A DNA stretch of 64,000 bases from Corallibacter vietnamensis (GTDB lineage Bacteria; Bacteroidota; Bacteroidia; Flavobacteriales; Flavobacteriaceae), in the NCBI RefSeq assembly GCF_039537875.1, contig NZ_BAABBI010000005.1:1-64000 (forward strand). The letters run 5' to 3'. Every line of letters begins with the position of its first letter. The first letter of the stretch is position 1. This document shows, one piece after another, positions 7,297-16,951 of the stretch. Both the position numbers and the translations under genes were made by a program. The notes under the pieces were generated by a model that made no database searches, was not told the DNA's origin, and saw only the letters and a program-made list of their open reading frames with translations.

Positions 7297-9960
7297 ATGA
7301 GTGAAGAAAACAATGATTTGATGAATGAAAATGAGGAAAATCATGAAACCATAACCAAGGTTACAGGAATGTATAAGGATTGGTTTTTAGATTACGCCTC
7401 ATATGTAATTCTAGAACGTGCAGTACCTGCTATAGAAGATGGTTTTAAGCCTGTACAGCGACGCATTATGCACTCAATGAAAGACCTAGACGATGGGCGC
7501 TACAACAAAGTAGCTAATATCGTTGGTCATACCATGCAGTATCATCCGCACGGAGATGCAAGTATTGCAGATGCTATGGTACAAATAGGCCAAAAAGATT
7601 TGCTAATTGACACCCAAGGAAACTGGGGAAACATCCTAACAGGAGATAGCGCTGCTGCATCACGTTATATAGAAGCACGTTTGTCAAAATTTGCGTTAGA
7701 CGTTGTTTACAACCCAAAGATAACCGAATGGCAAGCATCATATGATGGGCGCCGTAAAGAACCCATCAATCTTCCTGTAATGTTTCCGTTGCTATTAGCA
7801 CAAGGTGGCGAAGGAATTGCTGTAGGTTTATCAACAAAAATATTACCTCACAACTTTATAGAACTTATTGATGCCTCTGTAAAGCACTTAAAAGGAAAAC
7901 GTTTTACAATTTACCCAGATTTTCCTACTGCTGGAATTGCTGATTTTACAGATTATAAAGATGGTTTACGAGGCGGAAAAGTACGTGTACGCGCAAAAAT
8001 ATCGCAACTAGACAAGAACACACTTGTTATCACAGAAATACCATACAGCACAAACACATCATCATTAATAGATTCTATCTTAAAAGCCAATGATAAAGGC
8101 AAAATAAAAATTAAAAAGATAGAAGATAATACCGCGGCCGATGTTGAAATATTAGTACATCTACCGTCTGGTATCTCTCCAGACAAAACCATAGATGCAC
8201 TTTATGCTTTTACAAACTGTGAAATATCAATATCACCATTAGGCTGTGTTATTGAAGACAACAAACCTCTTTTTATAGGTGTATCAGAAATGCTACGCCG
8301 CTCTACCGACAATACCGTTCAGCTATTAAAAAGTGAATTAGAAATAAAACTTGGAGAGTTTGAAGAGCAATGGCATTTTGCCTCTTTAGAACGTATATTT
8401 ATTGAAAATAGAATTTATCGCGATATTGAAGAAGAAGAAACTTGGGAAGGCGTTATAAAAGCTATTGACAAAGGTTTACAACCTCACATAACTCATTTAA
8501 AACGTCCTGTTACTGAAGACGATATTGTAAGATTAACAGAAATACGAATTAAGCGTATATCAAAATTTGATATAGACAAAGCACAACAAAAAATTGATGC
8601 ATTAGAAGATCAAATTGCAGAAATAAAACATCATTTAGCAAACCTTATAGAATATGCTATAGCATATTTTGAGCGCCTTAAAAAAGATTATGGCGAAGGC
8701 AAAGAGCGTAAAACTGAAATACGCATTTTTGACGATGTAGATGTTACAAAGGTTGTAATAAGAAACACCAAACTCTATGTAAATCGTGCCGAAGGTTTTA
8801 TAGGAACGTCATTACGCCGTGATGAATACATTTGTGATTGTAGCGATATAGACGACATTATTGTGTTTACCAAAGAAGGTAAAATGATGGTGACAAAAGT
8901 TGACACCAAAACCTTTATAGGCAAAGACATTATTCATGTTGCTGTATTCAAGAAAAAAGATAAGCGTACTATTTATAACATGATTTATCGCGACGGAAAA
9001 AGCGGTCCTACGTATGTAAAACGCTTTGCTGTTACCTCTATAACTCGTGATAAAGAATACGATCTTACCAATGGTAATAAAAACTCTATGCTTTGGTACT
9101 TCTCTGCAAATCCAAATGGTGAGGCTGAAGTTGTAAGCGTACTTCTACGTCAAGTGGGAAGCATAAAAAAACTAAAATGGGATATTGATTTTGCCGATAT
9201 CCTAATAAAAGGACGTGCATCAAAAGGCAACCTAGTAACCAAGTATGCTGTTAAAAAAATAGAACTTAAAGAGAAAGGTGTTTCTACGTTAAAACCTCGT
9301 AAAATATGGTTTGACGATACCGTTCAGAGACTTAATGTTGATGGTCGTGGCGAGCTAGTTGGAGAGTTTAGAGGAGAAGACAGAATTCTTATTATAAAAC
9401 AATCCGGAATTATAAAAACCATTATTCCAGAATTAACAACTCATTTTGATGATGATATGATTGTTATGGAAAAGTGGATTCCTAAAAAACCTATTTCAGC
9501 CATATATTACAATGGCGAAAAACAGTTATACTACGTAAAGCGTTTTCTTATTGAAAATGAAGGTAAAGAAGAAAGTTTTATATCTGATCATCCTGATTCG
9601 CAACTAGAAATAGTATCTACAGACTGGAGACCTATGGCAGAAGTTGAGTTTACTAAAGAACGTGGTAAAGACCGTAAAGATAATATGGAAGTAAACCTAG
9701 AAGAATTTATTGCCATAAAAGGAATTTCTGCTTTGGGGAATCAATTGACAAAAGATAAGATTAACCAAATAAACTTACTGGATTCGCTACCTTACGAAGC
9801 ACCAGAAGATACACCCGCACAAGATATTGAGGTTGTAGACGAAACAACTATTGATAATGATGACGTAAATGGCACAAAAAATGAAACCGAAAGTAACTCT
9901 AAAGATGAAGACTCTACGCAATCTTCAAATGATGGAGAAGGTCAAACAAAACTCTTTTAA
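7297..9960 (+). CDS. parC: DNA topoisomerase IV subunit A
   Basis: The product has 887 residues. The breakage-reunion domain begins near residue 25 and carries the active Tyr124 in AAASRYIEARL. The quinolone-pocket region reads HPHGDASIADAMV (83-95). A coiled-coil stretch lies near 425-460. The C-terminal beta-pinwheel lacks a clear GyrA-box, consistent with ParC. The last 60 residues are acidic and low in complexity, rich in D, E, N and S, and end in GQTKLF. The gene forms an operon with parE just upstream and ends at a strong terminator. Confidence 0.93.
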   Translation: MSEENNDLMNENEENHETITKVTGMYKDWFLDYASYVILERAVPAIEDGFKPVQRRIMHSMKDLDDGRYNKVANIVGHTMQYHPHGDASIADAMVQIGQKDLLIDTQGNWGNILTGDSAAASRYIEARLSKFALDVVYNPKITEWQASYDGRRKEPINLPVMFPLLLAQGGEGIAVGLSTKILPHNFIELIDASVKHLKGKRFTIYPDFPTAGIADFTDYKDGLRGGKVRVRAKISQLDKNTLVITEIPYSTNTSSLIDSILKANDKGKIKIKKIEDNTAADVEILVHLPSGISPDKTIDALYAFTNCEISISPLGCVIEDNKPLFIGVSEMLRRSTDNTVQLLKSELEIKLGEFEEQWHFASLERIFIENRIYRDIEEEETWEGVIKAIDKGLQPHITHLKRPVTEDDIVRLTEIRIKRISKFDIDKAQQKIDALEDQIAEIKHHLANLIEYAIAYFERLKKDYGEGKERKTEIRIFDDVDVTKVVIRNTKLYVNRAEGFIGTSLRRDEYICDCSDIDDIIVFTKEGKMMVTKVDTKTFIGKDIIHVAVFKKKDKRTIYNMIYRDGKSGPTYVKRFAVTSITRDKEYDLTNGNKNSMLWYFSANPNGEAEVVSVLLRQVGSIKKLKWDIDFADILIKGRASKGNLVTKYAVKKIELKEKGVSTLKPRKIWFDDTVQRLNVDGRGELVGEFRGEDRILIIKQSGIIKTIIPELTTHFDDDMIVMEKWIPKKPISAIYYNGEKQLYYVKRFLIENEGKEESFISDHPDSQLEIVSTDWRPMAEVEFTKERGKDRKDNMEVNLEEFIAIKGISALGNQLTKDKINQINLLDSLPYEAPEDTPAQDIEVVDETTIDNDDVNGTKNETESNSKDEDSTQSSNDGEGQTKLF

Positions 9961-9973
9961 CAAAACAACTATA

Positions 9974-10018
9974 AAACACTAACAACAAGTACGTTGTTAG
10001 TGTTTATTTCTTTTTTTA
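9974..10018 (+). terminator. Rho-independent terminator of parE-parC
   Basis: AAACACTAACAAC (9974-9986) pairs perfectly over 13 bp with 9993-10005 around AAGTAC. A run of T follows at 10011-10017. Confidence 0.85.
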
Positions 10019-10132
10019 ACGTTTACTTAAGACTCTAATACAAGAACCCTATTAGTTTTGTAATGGTTTACTGTAACACTTTTATAATTTGAGTGTCTTT
10101 ATAGTATCAATCAAAAAAAACTAAACTAATAC

Positions 10133-12580
10133 ATGTTCCGCATTTTAACATTAGCACTCGTATTCTTGTGTGTAACCCAACTTACTGCTCAAGACAAAAA
10201 AGTGTTAGAAATATCACGTACAAACACACCACCTAAAATAGATGGTGTTCTAGATGATGCTGTGTGGCAAAATGCCAATGAAGCCAAAGGCTTTACACAA
10301 TTTAAACCTGAAGTTGGCACAGCAGAAAACGACTACCAAAAAACTATTGTAAAAGCTACTTATGATAATGAAGCTATATATTTTTCGGCATATTTATATG
10401 ATAAGCCTGAAGAAATAATGAAACAATTTAATAGCCGTGATAATTTTGGGCAACAAGATTTTTTTGGCATTATTATCAATCCTAATAATGATGCACAAAA
10501 CGACACAGAATTCTTTTTATTCCCGTCAGGAAATCAAGCTGATGCTATTGCATCGCCTAGCATAGGAGAAGATTTTGGCTGGAATGCTGTTTGGGTTAGT
10601 GCTGTAAAAATTGTTGAAGACGGCTGGATTATTGAAGCAAAAATCCCCTATTCTACGCTACGATTTTCTAACCAAGACGTTCAGACTTGGGGCTTACAGT
10701 TTCACCGCCATTTTAGATCAAAACGCTCTCAATATACCTGGAATCCTTTAGATCCTACAAAAGGTAATATTGGGCTTTATCACGGAGAACTTCGTGGTAT
10801 AAAAAATATTGAGCCTCCAACTAGGTTGAGCTTTTACCCTTTTGCATCGGCTATTGTTGAGACACAAAATGGTGTTACAGAAGACAGCTATAATATAGGT
10901 TTAGATATAAAATATGGTATCAGTGAAAACTTTACTCTAGATGCGACATTAATACCAGATTTTAGCCAAGCTGGTTTTGATGATGTTCAATTAAATCTAG
11001 GTCCTTTTGAGCAACAATTTGCAGAGCAGCGACAGTTTTTTACTGAAGGAGTTGATTTATTTACAAAAGGAAACCTCTTTTATTCTAGACGTATAGGTAG
11101 TGCTCCTACCGGAAGTGTTTCTAAAAATGACAATGAAGTGGTTGATGAATTTCCAAAAACAGTAAGCATGCTTAATGCTATTAAAATTTCGGGTCGAACA
11201 AAAAAAGGATTAGGTATTGGCATTTTTAATGCTATTACTGAAAAAACTTCAGCAACAGTTAGAGATACTTTAACTGGGCTTGTTAGAAAAGAAGTTGTTG
11301 AGCCATTATCTAATTACAATATTCTTGTTGTAGATCAGCAATTCAATAAAAACTCCTCTGTAAGCCTTATTAATACTAATGTAACTAGGAATGGCCATTT
11401 TAGAGATGCTAATGTTACCGGATTACTTTTAAACCTGAACAATAAAAGTAACACATATGGCATAGACGCTTCTGGAAAAATGAGTTCTTTAAATCTAGTT
11501 ACAGGAACACTAACTGGTTATAGTACGCAGTTTAGTATTGGGAAAATAGGCGGAAATTACCGCTACTCTGTAGGACATAATTTTGCAGATGAGAATTATG
11601 ATATCAATGATATGGGAATAATTTTTCAAAATAATTACAGTAACTTTTCTGCTAATGCTTCTTATAGAATTTTTGAACCAACAAAATTGTTTAACAACAT
11701 GTATGTTGGTATTTACGGAAATTATAATATGAGATACAAGCCCAATGTTTATGCTGGAAAAAATGTAGGCGTTGAATTTAATGCTACAACAAAAAAACTT
11801 CATGGATTTGGTGCCAACATTAATCTTCAGCCTGGTAAACAACTTGATTTTTTTGGTCCTAGAGTTGACGGTAGGTATTTTATATCTGAAGATTGGTTAA
11901 GTACATCTGCATGGATTTCGTCAAATTATAATAGCACCTTTGCTATTGATGCAAATATAGGTTACGAAACACTTTTTGAACCAGGTAGAGACTACACAAG
12001 TTATTGGTATGGTTTAAGTCCGCGAATTAAATTTAATGAGAAATTTCTTGTCGTTTATAGCTTTGATTATGATTTAGAAGAAAAAGAGCGTGGTTATATT
12101 CACAATAGTTATGGTGGTGCTGTTCCTGATGATGTTATCTTGTATGGACAAAGAGACCAAACTACTATAGAAAATAGTCTGTCAGGAAGTTATAATTTCA
12201 ACTCTTATCATGGACTAACACTAACATTTAGAAACTATTGGAGTACTGTTACCTATGAAAATGACCTGTATGAACTACAAAACAATGGTAGATTAACCCA
12301 AGAGTCTGGCTACACAAAAACTGATACTTCAAATCCTGATGTAAACTTTAACACATGGAATTTAGATTTTGGGTACTCTTGGCAATTTGCACCAGGAAGT
12401 CAGTTAACAGCGCTTTATAGAAATCAATTGTTTAATAATTCATCTGAATCTAGTAAAGATTACTTTAATAGCTTGGAGGATTTATTCAATCAAAACATTA
12501 AGCATACATTTTCTTTAAAAGTTGTTTATTTTATTGACTATAATAATGTTAAAAATATATTTAGCAAGAATAATAGCTAA
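10133..12580 (+). CDS. CBM9-like / DUF5916 outer-membrane protein
   Basis: The product has 815 residues. A signal peptide ends near QLTAQ (about residue 20). Residues 25-210 are a family-9 carbohydrate-binding-like module with the typical start PKIDGVLDDAVWQ and a later WIIEAKIPYSTLRF. The rest is a long DUF5916-type region rich in alternating aromatic strands, ending in FSLKVVYFIDYNNVKNIFS, which looks like an outer-membrane barrel. The ligand is unknown. A sugar-handling role is suggested only by the module's name. The gene has a terminator before it and 51 bases to the next gene. Confidence 0.85.
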   Translation: MFRILTLALVFLCVTQLTAQDKKVLEISRTNTPPKIDGVLDDAVWQNANEAKGFTQFKPEVGTAENDYQKTIVKATYDNEAIYFSAYLYDKPEEIMKQFNSRDNFGQQDFFGIIINPNNDAQNDTEFFLFPSGNQADAIASPSIGEDFGWNAVWVSAVKIVEDGWIIEAKIPYSTLRFSNQDVQTWGLQFHRHFRSKRSQYTWNPLDPTKGNIGLYHGELRGIKNIEPPTRLSFYPFASAIVETQNGVTEDSYNIGLDIKYGISENFTLDATLIPDFSQAGFDDVQLNLGPFEQQFAEQRQFFTEGVDLFTKGNLFYSRRIGSAPTGSVSKNDNEVVDEFPKTVSMLNAIKISGRTKKGLGIGIFNAITEKTSATVRDTLTGLVRKEVVEPLSNYNILVVDQQFNKNSSVSLINTNVTRNGHFRDANVTGLLLNLNNKSNTYGIDASGKMSSLNLVTGTLTGYSTQFSIGKIGGNYRYSVGHNFADENYDINDMGIIFQNNYSNFSANASYRIFEPTKLFNNMYVGIYGNYNMRYKPNVYAGKNVGVEFNATTKKLHGFGANINLQPGKQLDFFGPRVDGRYFISEDWLSTSAWISSNYNSTFAIDANIGYETLFEPGRDYTSYWYGLSPRIKFNEKFLVVYSFDYDLEEKERGYIHNSYGGAVPDDVILYGQRDQTTIENSLSGSYNFNSYHGLTLTFRNYWSTVTYENDLYELQNNGRLTQESGYTKTDTSNPDVNFNTWNLDFGYSWQFAPGSQLTALYRNQLFNNSSESSKDYFNSLEDLFNQNIKHTFSLKVVYFIDYNNVKNIFSKNNS

Positions 12581-12631
12581 TCATTGTACAGAACATCTTA
12601 AAACTGTAAATTGTTGCTTCATTTTTGATGT

Positions 12632-13294
12632 ATGATAAAAGCAAATAACATTCATAAATATTATGGTGATTTACACGTTTTAAAAGGTGTGAATCTAGAG
12701 ATACGCAAAGGAGAAATTGTATCTATAGTTGGTGCCTCTGGGGCTGGTAAAACCACCTTATTACAAATATTAGGCACATTAGATAGAATTTCAACAAATA
12801 GTGATAGTGAGCTATCTATAAATGACACCAACATAAGCCAGCTTAATGATAAGGCTTTAGCTAAATTTAGAAACGAGCATATTGGTTTTATTTTTCAGTT
12901 TCATCAGCTACTACCAGAGTTTACTGCTCTTGAAAATGTTTGTATACCTGCTTTTATTAAAAAAACTTCAAAATCTGAAGCAGAAAAACGCGCTAAAGAG
13001 TTATTAGATTTTTTAGGATTAAGCCATAGGTATAATCACAAGCCCAACGAATTATCGGGAGGTGAACAACAACGTGTTGCTGTTGCGAGAGCTTTAGTAA
13101 ATAACCCTGAATTGATTTTTGCTGATGAACCTTCTGGAAATTTAGATAGTGAATCTGCAGAGAATTTACATAACTTGTTTTTTAAACTACGTGATGAGTT
13201 TGGACAAACTTTTGTGATTGTAACTCACAACGAAGAACTTGCTAATATGGCTGATAGAAAACTTACTATGGTAGATGGAAAAATGGTGATTTAA
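12632..13294 (+). CDS. lolD: ABC transporter ATP-binding protein, LolD-like
   Basis: The product has 220 residues. The Walker A motif is GASGAGKT (34-41), the Q-loop lies in FIFQFHQLLP (87-96), the ABC signature LSGGEQQR is at 141-148, Walker B is LIFADEP (161-167), and the switch His is in VTHNEE. Length and the HQLLPEFTALENV pattern fit the LolD/MacB subgroup, whose members drive lipoprotein release from the inner membrane or related mechanotransmission work. No permease gene is adjacent, which is common for lolD in Bacteroidota, so the partner is not known from this window. Confidence 0.8.
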   Translation: MIKANNIHKYYGDLHVLKGVNLEIRKGEIVSIVGASGAGKTTLLQILGTLDRISTNSDSELSINDTNISQLNDKALAKFRNEHIGFIFQFHQLLPEFTALENVCIPAFIKKTSKSEAEKRAKELLDFLGLSHRYNHKPNELSGGEQQRVAVARALVNNPELIFADEPSGNLDSESAENLHNLFFKLRDEFGQTFVIVTHNEELANMADRKLTMVDGKMVI

Positions 13295-13364
13295 GTAAAC
13301 ACCTTAAAGCTTACTAAAATCTAATTTATTAAATTAGTAAAGATCAATACTTATATCCTGAATA

Positions 13365-15032
13365 ATGCTTTTAATATTACTGTCTTGGATTTACATAATA
13401 ATCTTGGCATCTGTTGCTGGCATTAGCCTTAACAAGTATTTAGGAATTACAAAAACGGATGATCTAACAACAATATTTCACGGTTTTTTTAGTATTACAA
13501 TATTTGCTAGTATTTGGGCTATTTTTTCTGGCTTAAATGTTATTTTTTGTATAGTTCTTTCTTTATCAACAGCTTTTCTTTTTTACCTAAATAGAAAAGA
13601 ATGCTTGAGCTATTTTTTACGATTTAAAGAAGGCATCGTAAAACTAGATAGTTTCTTTAAACTAATATTAATAGGTGTTTCTATACTTATTTTAGCTCAA
13701 TGTGCTTCTGCTCCTACTTTACCAGATAATGAATCATATTATATACAAACCATTTTATGGCTTAATGAATTTGGCTTTGTTAAAGGTTTAACAAATCTGC
13801 ATTTGTTTTTAGGTCAAACCTCTGGATGGCATATTCTACAAAGTGCTTTAAGCTTTAGTTTTATTTATCCCAATTTTAATGATATAAGCGGGTTATGTCT
13901 CCTTTTAGGTAATGTTTTTGCTGTAATAGCGTTACAAAAATTTATAAAAAATCATAATCGTAACAAAACATTACTATACATAGGATTACTTCCTGTTTTT
14001 AACTGCTTTTTATTTCCTTTTATAAGCAGCCCATCTCCTGACCTTGCAGTAATTATATTGTTAGCAATAGTCGTTTTTAAGTTTATTACCAATTATAAAG
14101 CATGTACTAAAGATGAGTTATTATCGGTCGTTATCCTTACTGCTTTTTTAATTTTTATAAAAGTAACCGCTATTGTTTGTCTTGTTTTTCCTTTTGTTCT
14201 TTTTATAAAGCACTATAAAGCCAATAAAAAACATTCTATTATCATAGGAAGTATTTACACAACTGTATTGCTATTAATGATTACAAAAAACATCATTATT
14301 ACAGGAAATGCATTGTATCCACTTTTTGATTTTGATACTTTTAAAACTTCTTGGAGCCTTCCTAAAAACATATCAAGCTATTTTTCTTCTTATGGTAATG
14401 CTTATGGATATGGTATACCAACAACAGTATACGAAACGAGCTCGGTTGTTGCGTTATTAAAATACTGGATAAATTATACTGGGATTGATGGTTTTATAAA
14501 TAAGTGCATGGTAGTTTTATTGTTGGTCTTTGCTTTCTTTTTAAAGCACAAACCCTTTAGAATTATATATGGAGTTACTATAATACAATTGGTATTACTT
14601 TTTTATACATCGCCACAGTTTCGTTTTTACTTACCATTTTTTATTGTATTGGTTTTATTAGTATTATCTAGAGTGTTTTGGAAGAAATCTGTAATAAAAT
14701 TTATGCTAATATGCTCTATTTTACTATGCTTTGGCTTTGTTTTTATTCCTTCTTTACCTGGAAAAACCAAAACTTCTTCATTTCACTTAAAAAACATTAT
14801 AGAACCTTATAGTAATAGCAAATATCCTTTAGAATATAAAACAATAACAACAAATAACGCTACACTAAATATTCCTGTTGGTATCGACTTTTTTTGGGGA
14901 ACTGGCAACACGCCTATTCCCGCATTAAATGAGCAACAGTTAGATTATTTTAAAACGTATTATAATGTTTTACCTGAACAGAAAAGTTCAAATCTGAAAG
15001 ATGGTTTTATTTTAAAATCAACAAAACAATAA
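13365..15032 (+). CDS. Large polytopic membrane protein, family uncertain
   Basis: The product has 555 residues with at least a dozen hydrophobic helices from the N-terminus to about residue 470, then a short outer domain to the end. A loop after the third or fourth helix, APTLPDNESYYIQTILW, is like the acidic first loop of GT-C-type glycosyltransferases that act on lipid-linked sugars. That resemblance, and the overall layout, suggest cell-envelope glycosylation, but I cannot assign a family with confidence. It begins 70 bases after the ATPase gene. Its stop is only 8 bases from the stop of the opposing MarC gene, and no terminator lies between them. Confidence 0.6.
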   Translation: MLLILLSWIYIIILASVAGISLNKYLGITKTDDLTTIFHGFFSITIFASIWAIFSGLNVIFCIVLSLSTAFLFYLNRKECLSYFLRFKEGIVKLDSFFKLILIGVSILILAQCASAPTLPDNESYYIQTILWLNEFGFVKGLTNLHLFLGQTSGWHILQSALSFSFIYPNFNDISGLCLLLGNVFAVIALQKFIKNHNRNKTLLYIGLLPVFNCFLFPFISSPSPDLAVIILLAIVVFKFITNYKACTKDELLSVVILTAFLIFIKVTAIVCLVFPFVLFIKHYKANKKHSIIIGSIYTTVLLLMITKNIIITGNALYPLFDFDTFKTSWSLPKNISSYFSSYGNAYGYGIPTTVYETSSVVALLKYWINYTGIDGFINKCMVVLLLVFAFFLKHKPFRIIYGVTIIQLVLLFYTSPQFRFYLPFFIVLVLLVLSRVFWKKSVIKFMLICSILLCFGFVFIPSLPGKTKTSSFHLKNIIEPYSNSKYPLEYKTITTNNATLNIPVGIDFFWGTGNTPIPALNEQQLDYFKTYYNVLPEQKSSNLKDGFILKSTKQ

Positions 15033-15040
15033 AGACGCAT

Positions 15041-15655
15041 TTATTTTAGAACCACAAAAAAGTCTTTTAAGCCACTTAAAATACTCTGCACGGCATAAGC
15101 TGCCAAAATAAGTCCCATTACTTTACTTATTACTGTAATACCGTATTCTCCAACACGTTCTTTTACTTTGTTTGCCATAAGCAATAAGAAACAAGTAATT
15201 AATATAACTACAAACACCATAAGTGTTGTAAAAGCTTGTTGTTGTATACTATATATATGATTATCTGTCATTAGCACAACAGCCATAATAGCTCCAGGTG
15301 AAGCAATAGAAGGAATAGCAACAGGAAAAATAGTTACGTGTTTATAATCTTTTATAAGGTCTTTTTCAGTAGTAGGTTTACCATCACCAAAAATCATAGT
15401 TAGCGCAAATAAAAATAGAATTACACCACCAGAAATTTGAAAGGCATCTAGAGAAACATTCATTCCCTCTAAAATAATTTGACCTATTATAATGAAAGAC
15501 AAAAGTATAATAAAAGCAATACCAGAAGCTCTTATAGCTACACGTCTTCTATGTTTTATATCAAATTGCTTTGTTGCTTCTAAATAAACTGGAACAGAAC
15601 CTAAAGGATCAATAACTGCAATTAGAAAAAATAACGTTGTGAGTATATCATTCAT
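15041..15655 (-). CDS. MarC-family membrane protein
   Basis: The product has 204 residues with six helices. The start NDILTTLFFLIAVIDPLGSV and the later PVAIPSIASPGAIM are conserved MarC features. The family's role is unknown; despite the name it is not a multidrug exporter. A start 57 bases further upstream is possible, but the ATG at 15653-15655 gives the standard N-terminus. Its 3' end meets the convergent gene with 8 bases between them. Confidence 0.88.
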   Translation of the reverse strand: MNDILTTLFFLIAVIDPLGSVPVYLEATKQFDIKHRRRVAIRASGIAFIILLSFIIIGQIILEGMNVSLDAFQISGGVILFLFALTMIFGDGKPTTEKDLIKDYKHVTIFPVAIPSIASPGAIMAVVLMTDNHIYSIQQQAFTTLMVFVVILITCFLLLMANKVKERVGEYGITVISKVMGLILAAYAVQSILSGLKDFFVVLK

Positions 15656-15694
15656 ATAATACAAGCTTGTAAACTTAAAAAAACAAAATACACA

Positions 15695-15730
15695 AAATAA
15701 CGGTTTAAACAAATGTCTAAACCGTTATTT
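15695..15730 (-). terminator. Rho-independent terminator of the gene at 15768
   Basis: A perfect 13-bp stem, AAATAACGGTTTA (15695-15707) with 15718-15730, has T-rich sequence following on the minus strand. It lies between two minus-strand genes. Confidence 0.75.
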
Positions 15731-15767
15731 GTATTTAACTTTTAAATAAGTCAAACAATTATATGTT

Positions 15768-16253
15768 TTAAGCTAATTGCGCATTAATAAGATTAGCCCA
15801 TTTATCACTTAATAAAATTTCTGTACGTAATTGCACATTATCTTTTTCATTATAAAGCTCAAAAGTTGTTGGTAAAACGTTATTTGTTTTAGATTCAAAA
15901 CATAATTCAACACGTTCTATAACACTATTTTTTTTCTTATCTGAAACTATGATAGTTCGCAATGCTTTATTAGGATAACACATTGATACTGTTTGTAAAT
16001 CTATAAACTGATTTGTGTTTTCATCATTTTCCTTTTTTGTAAAAAACAAACACTTTTTATCTGTATCAATCCCAATAACCATGTGGTCTAAAAAATCATA
16101 TTGCGATATTTTACAATCATGCTTACTAGCTAACTGCTGTAAAGTTTGTAATGCTGTTTTTTTCTTTTTTGTTTTACTCATATACATAAATAAAAATGGT
16201 AAAACACATATAATAGTAATTATAGCCCCTATTGTGGCACTTCCTGTATTCAT
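15768..16253 (-). CDS. Unknown protein with one N-terminal membrane helix
   Basis: The product has 161 residues. A membrane helix (about 5-26) is followed by a lysine-rich stretch MSKTKKKKTA and then a mixed alpha/beta domain (about 40-160) with DFLDHMVIGIDTDKKCLFF. The topology suggests a small inner-membrane protein with a cytoplasmic domain. I do not recognise the family. It is transcribed alone and ends at a clear hairpin terminator. Confidence 0.6.
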   Translation of the reverse strand: MNTGSATIGAIITIICVLPFLFMYMSKTKKKKTALQTLQQLASKHDCKISQYDFLDHMVIGIDTDKKCLFFTKKENDENTNQFIDLQTVSMCYPNKALRTIIVSDKKKNSVIERVELCFESKTNNVLPTTFELYNEKDNVQLRTEILLSDKWANLINAQLA

Positions 16254-16352
16254 CTTAAGTTTTTTAATATTATTTAATTGTAAATAAAACTTTTACCATA
16301 AAAGCTTACACACAAACCATTTTGGTTTGTATAACTAAAAAAATTAAAATGT

Positions 16353-16724
16353 TTACCAGTGATAATGAAACGGAAAGATTAGAGTCGCTTTTCTTTGATG
16401 GATAAAAAAACTCTTGCCGCTATTGGCATATTGCTTATACTTAATGTCTTGTAAGTCATTATATTGATTATTTACAACACAATGAATAGCTATAAAGTTA
16501 TCAGTATTGAATAGCGATAAAGGTTCGGGCGTGTCTACAGAAAACTCTCCTTGAACCGTATGAGTATAATTTACATTTGATACATACGCAGAATATGCTT
16601 CTTCTTTTACAGAATCTGAAGCATTTTTAACGTATTCATAAGGCACATGATTTGTTGCTGCAATAGTAAAACTATATACTAATGCAAGCAGTAATGCGCC
16701 TATATGTTTTTTGGTGTAATTCAC
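16353..16724 (-). CDS. Unknown small exported protein
   Basis: The product has 123 residues from a GTG start at 16722-16724. The N-terminus HIGALLLALVYSFTIAATNH is a signal peptide, probably cut after about residue 24. The mature part has no recognisable motif and ends in an aromatic, His-rich FPFHYHW. No ATG start is available in frame. A -7-like element TACATTTG lies only 5 bases upstream on the minus strand (16729-16736). If used, it would give a nearly leaderless message. Confidence 0.5.
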   Translation of the reverse strand: MNYTKKHIGALLLALVYSFTIAATNHVPYEYVKNASDSVKEEAYSAYVSNVNYTHTVQGEFSVDTPEPLSLFNTDNFIAIHCVVNNQYNDLQDIKYKQYANSGKSFFIHQRKATLIFPFHYHW

Positions 16725-16951
16725 GAGGCAAATGTAATTTATAAAATATAACAGTATTTAAATAATTACCATTTTAACAATTTATTAGCTTGATAAATTA
16801 CAAGAACAGAGTGTTCAATTAACTAAAAACATCTATCTCTTCAGTCTTAAAAAAAACAATAACACACTAACTAACAACACATTATAAAGCTGTTTTAATT
16901 TTTGGCACGCTGTTTGTTTTACATAGAAGTGTAAACAAATACCTTACGAAT

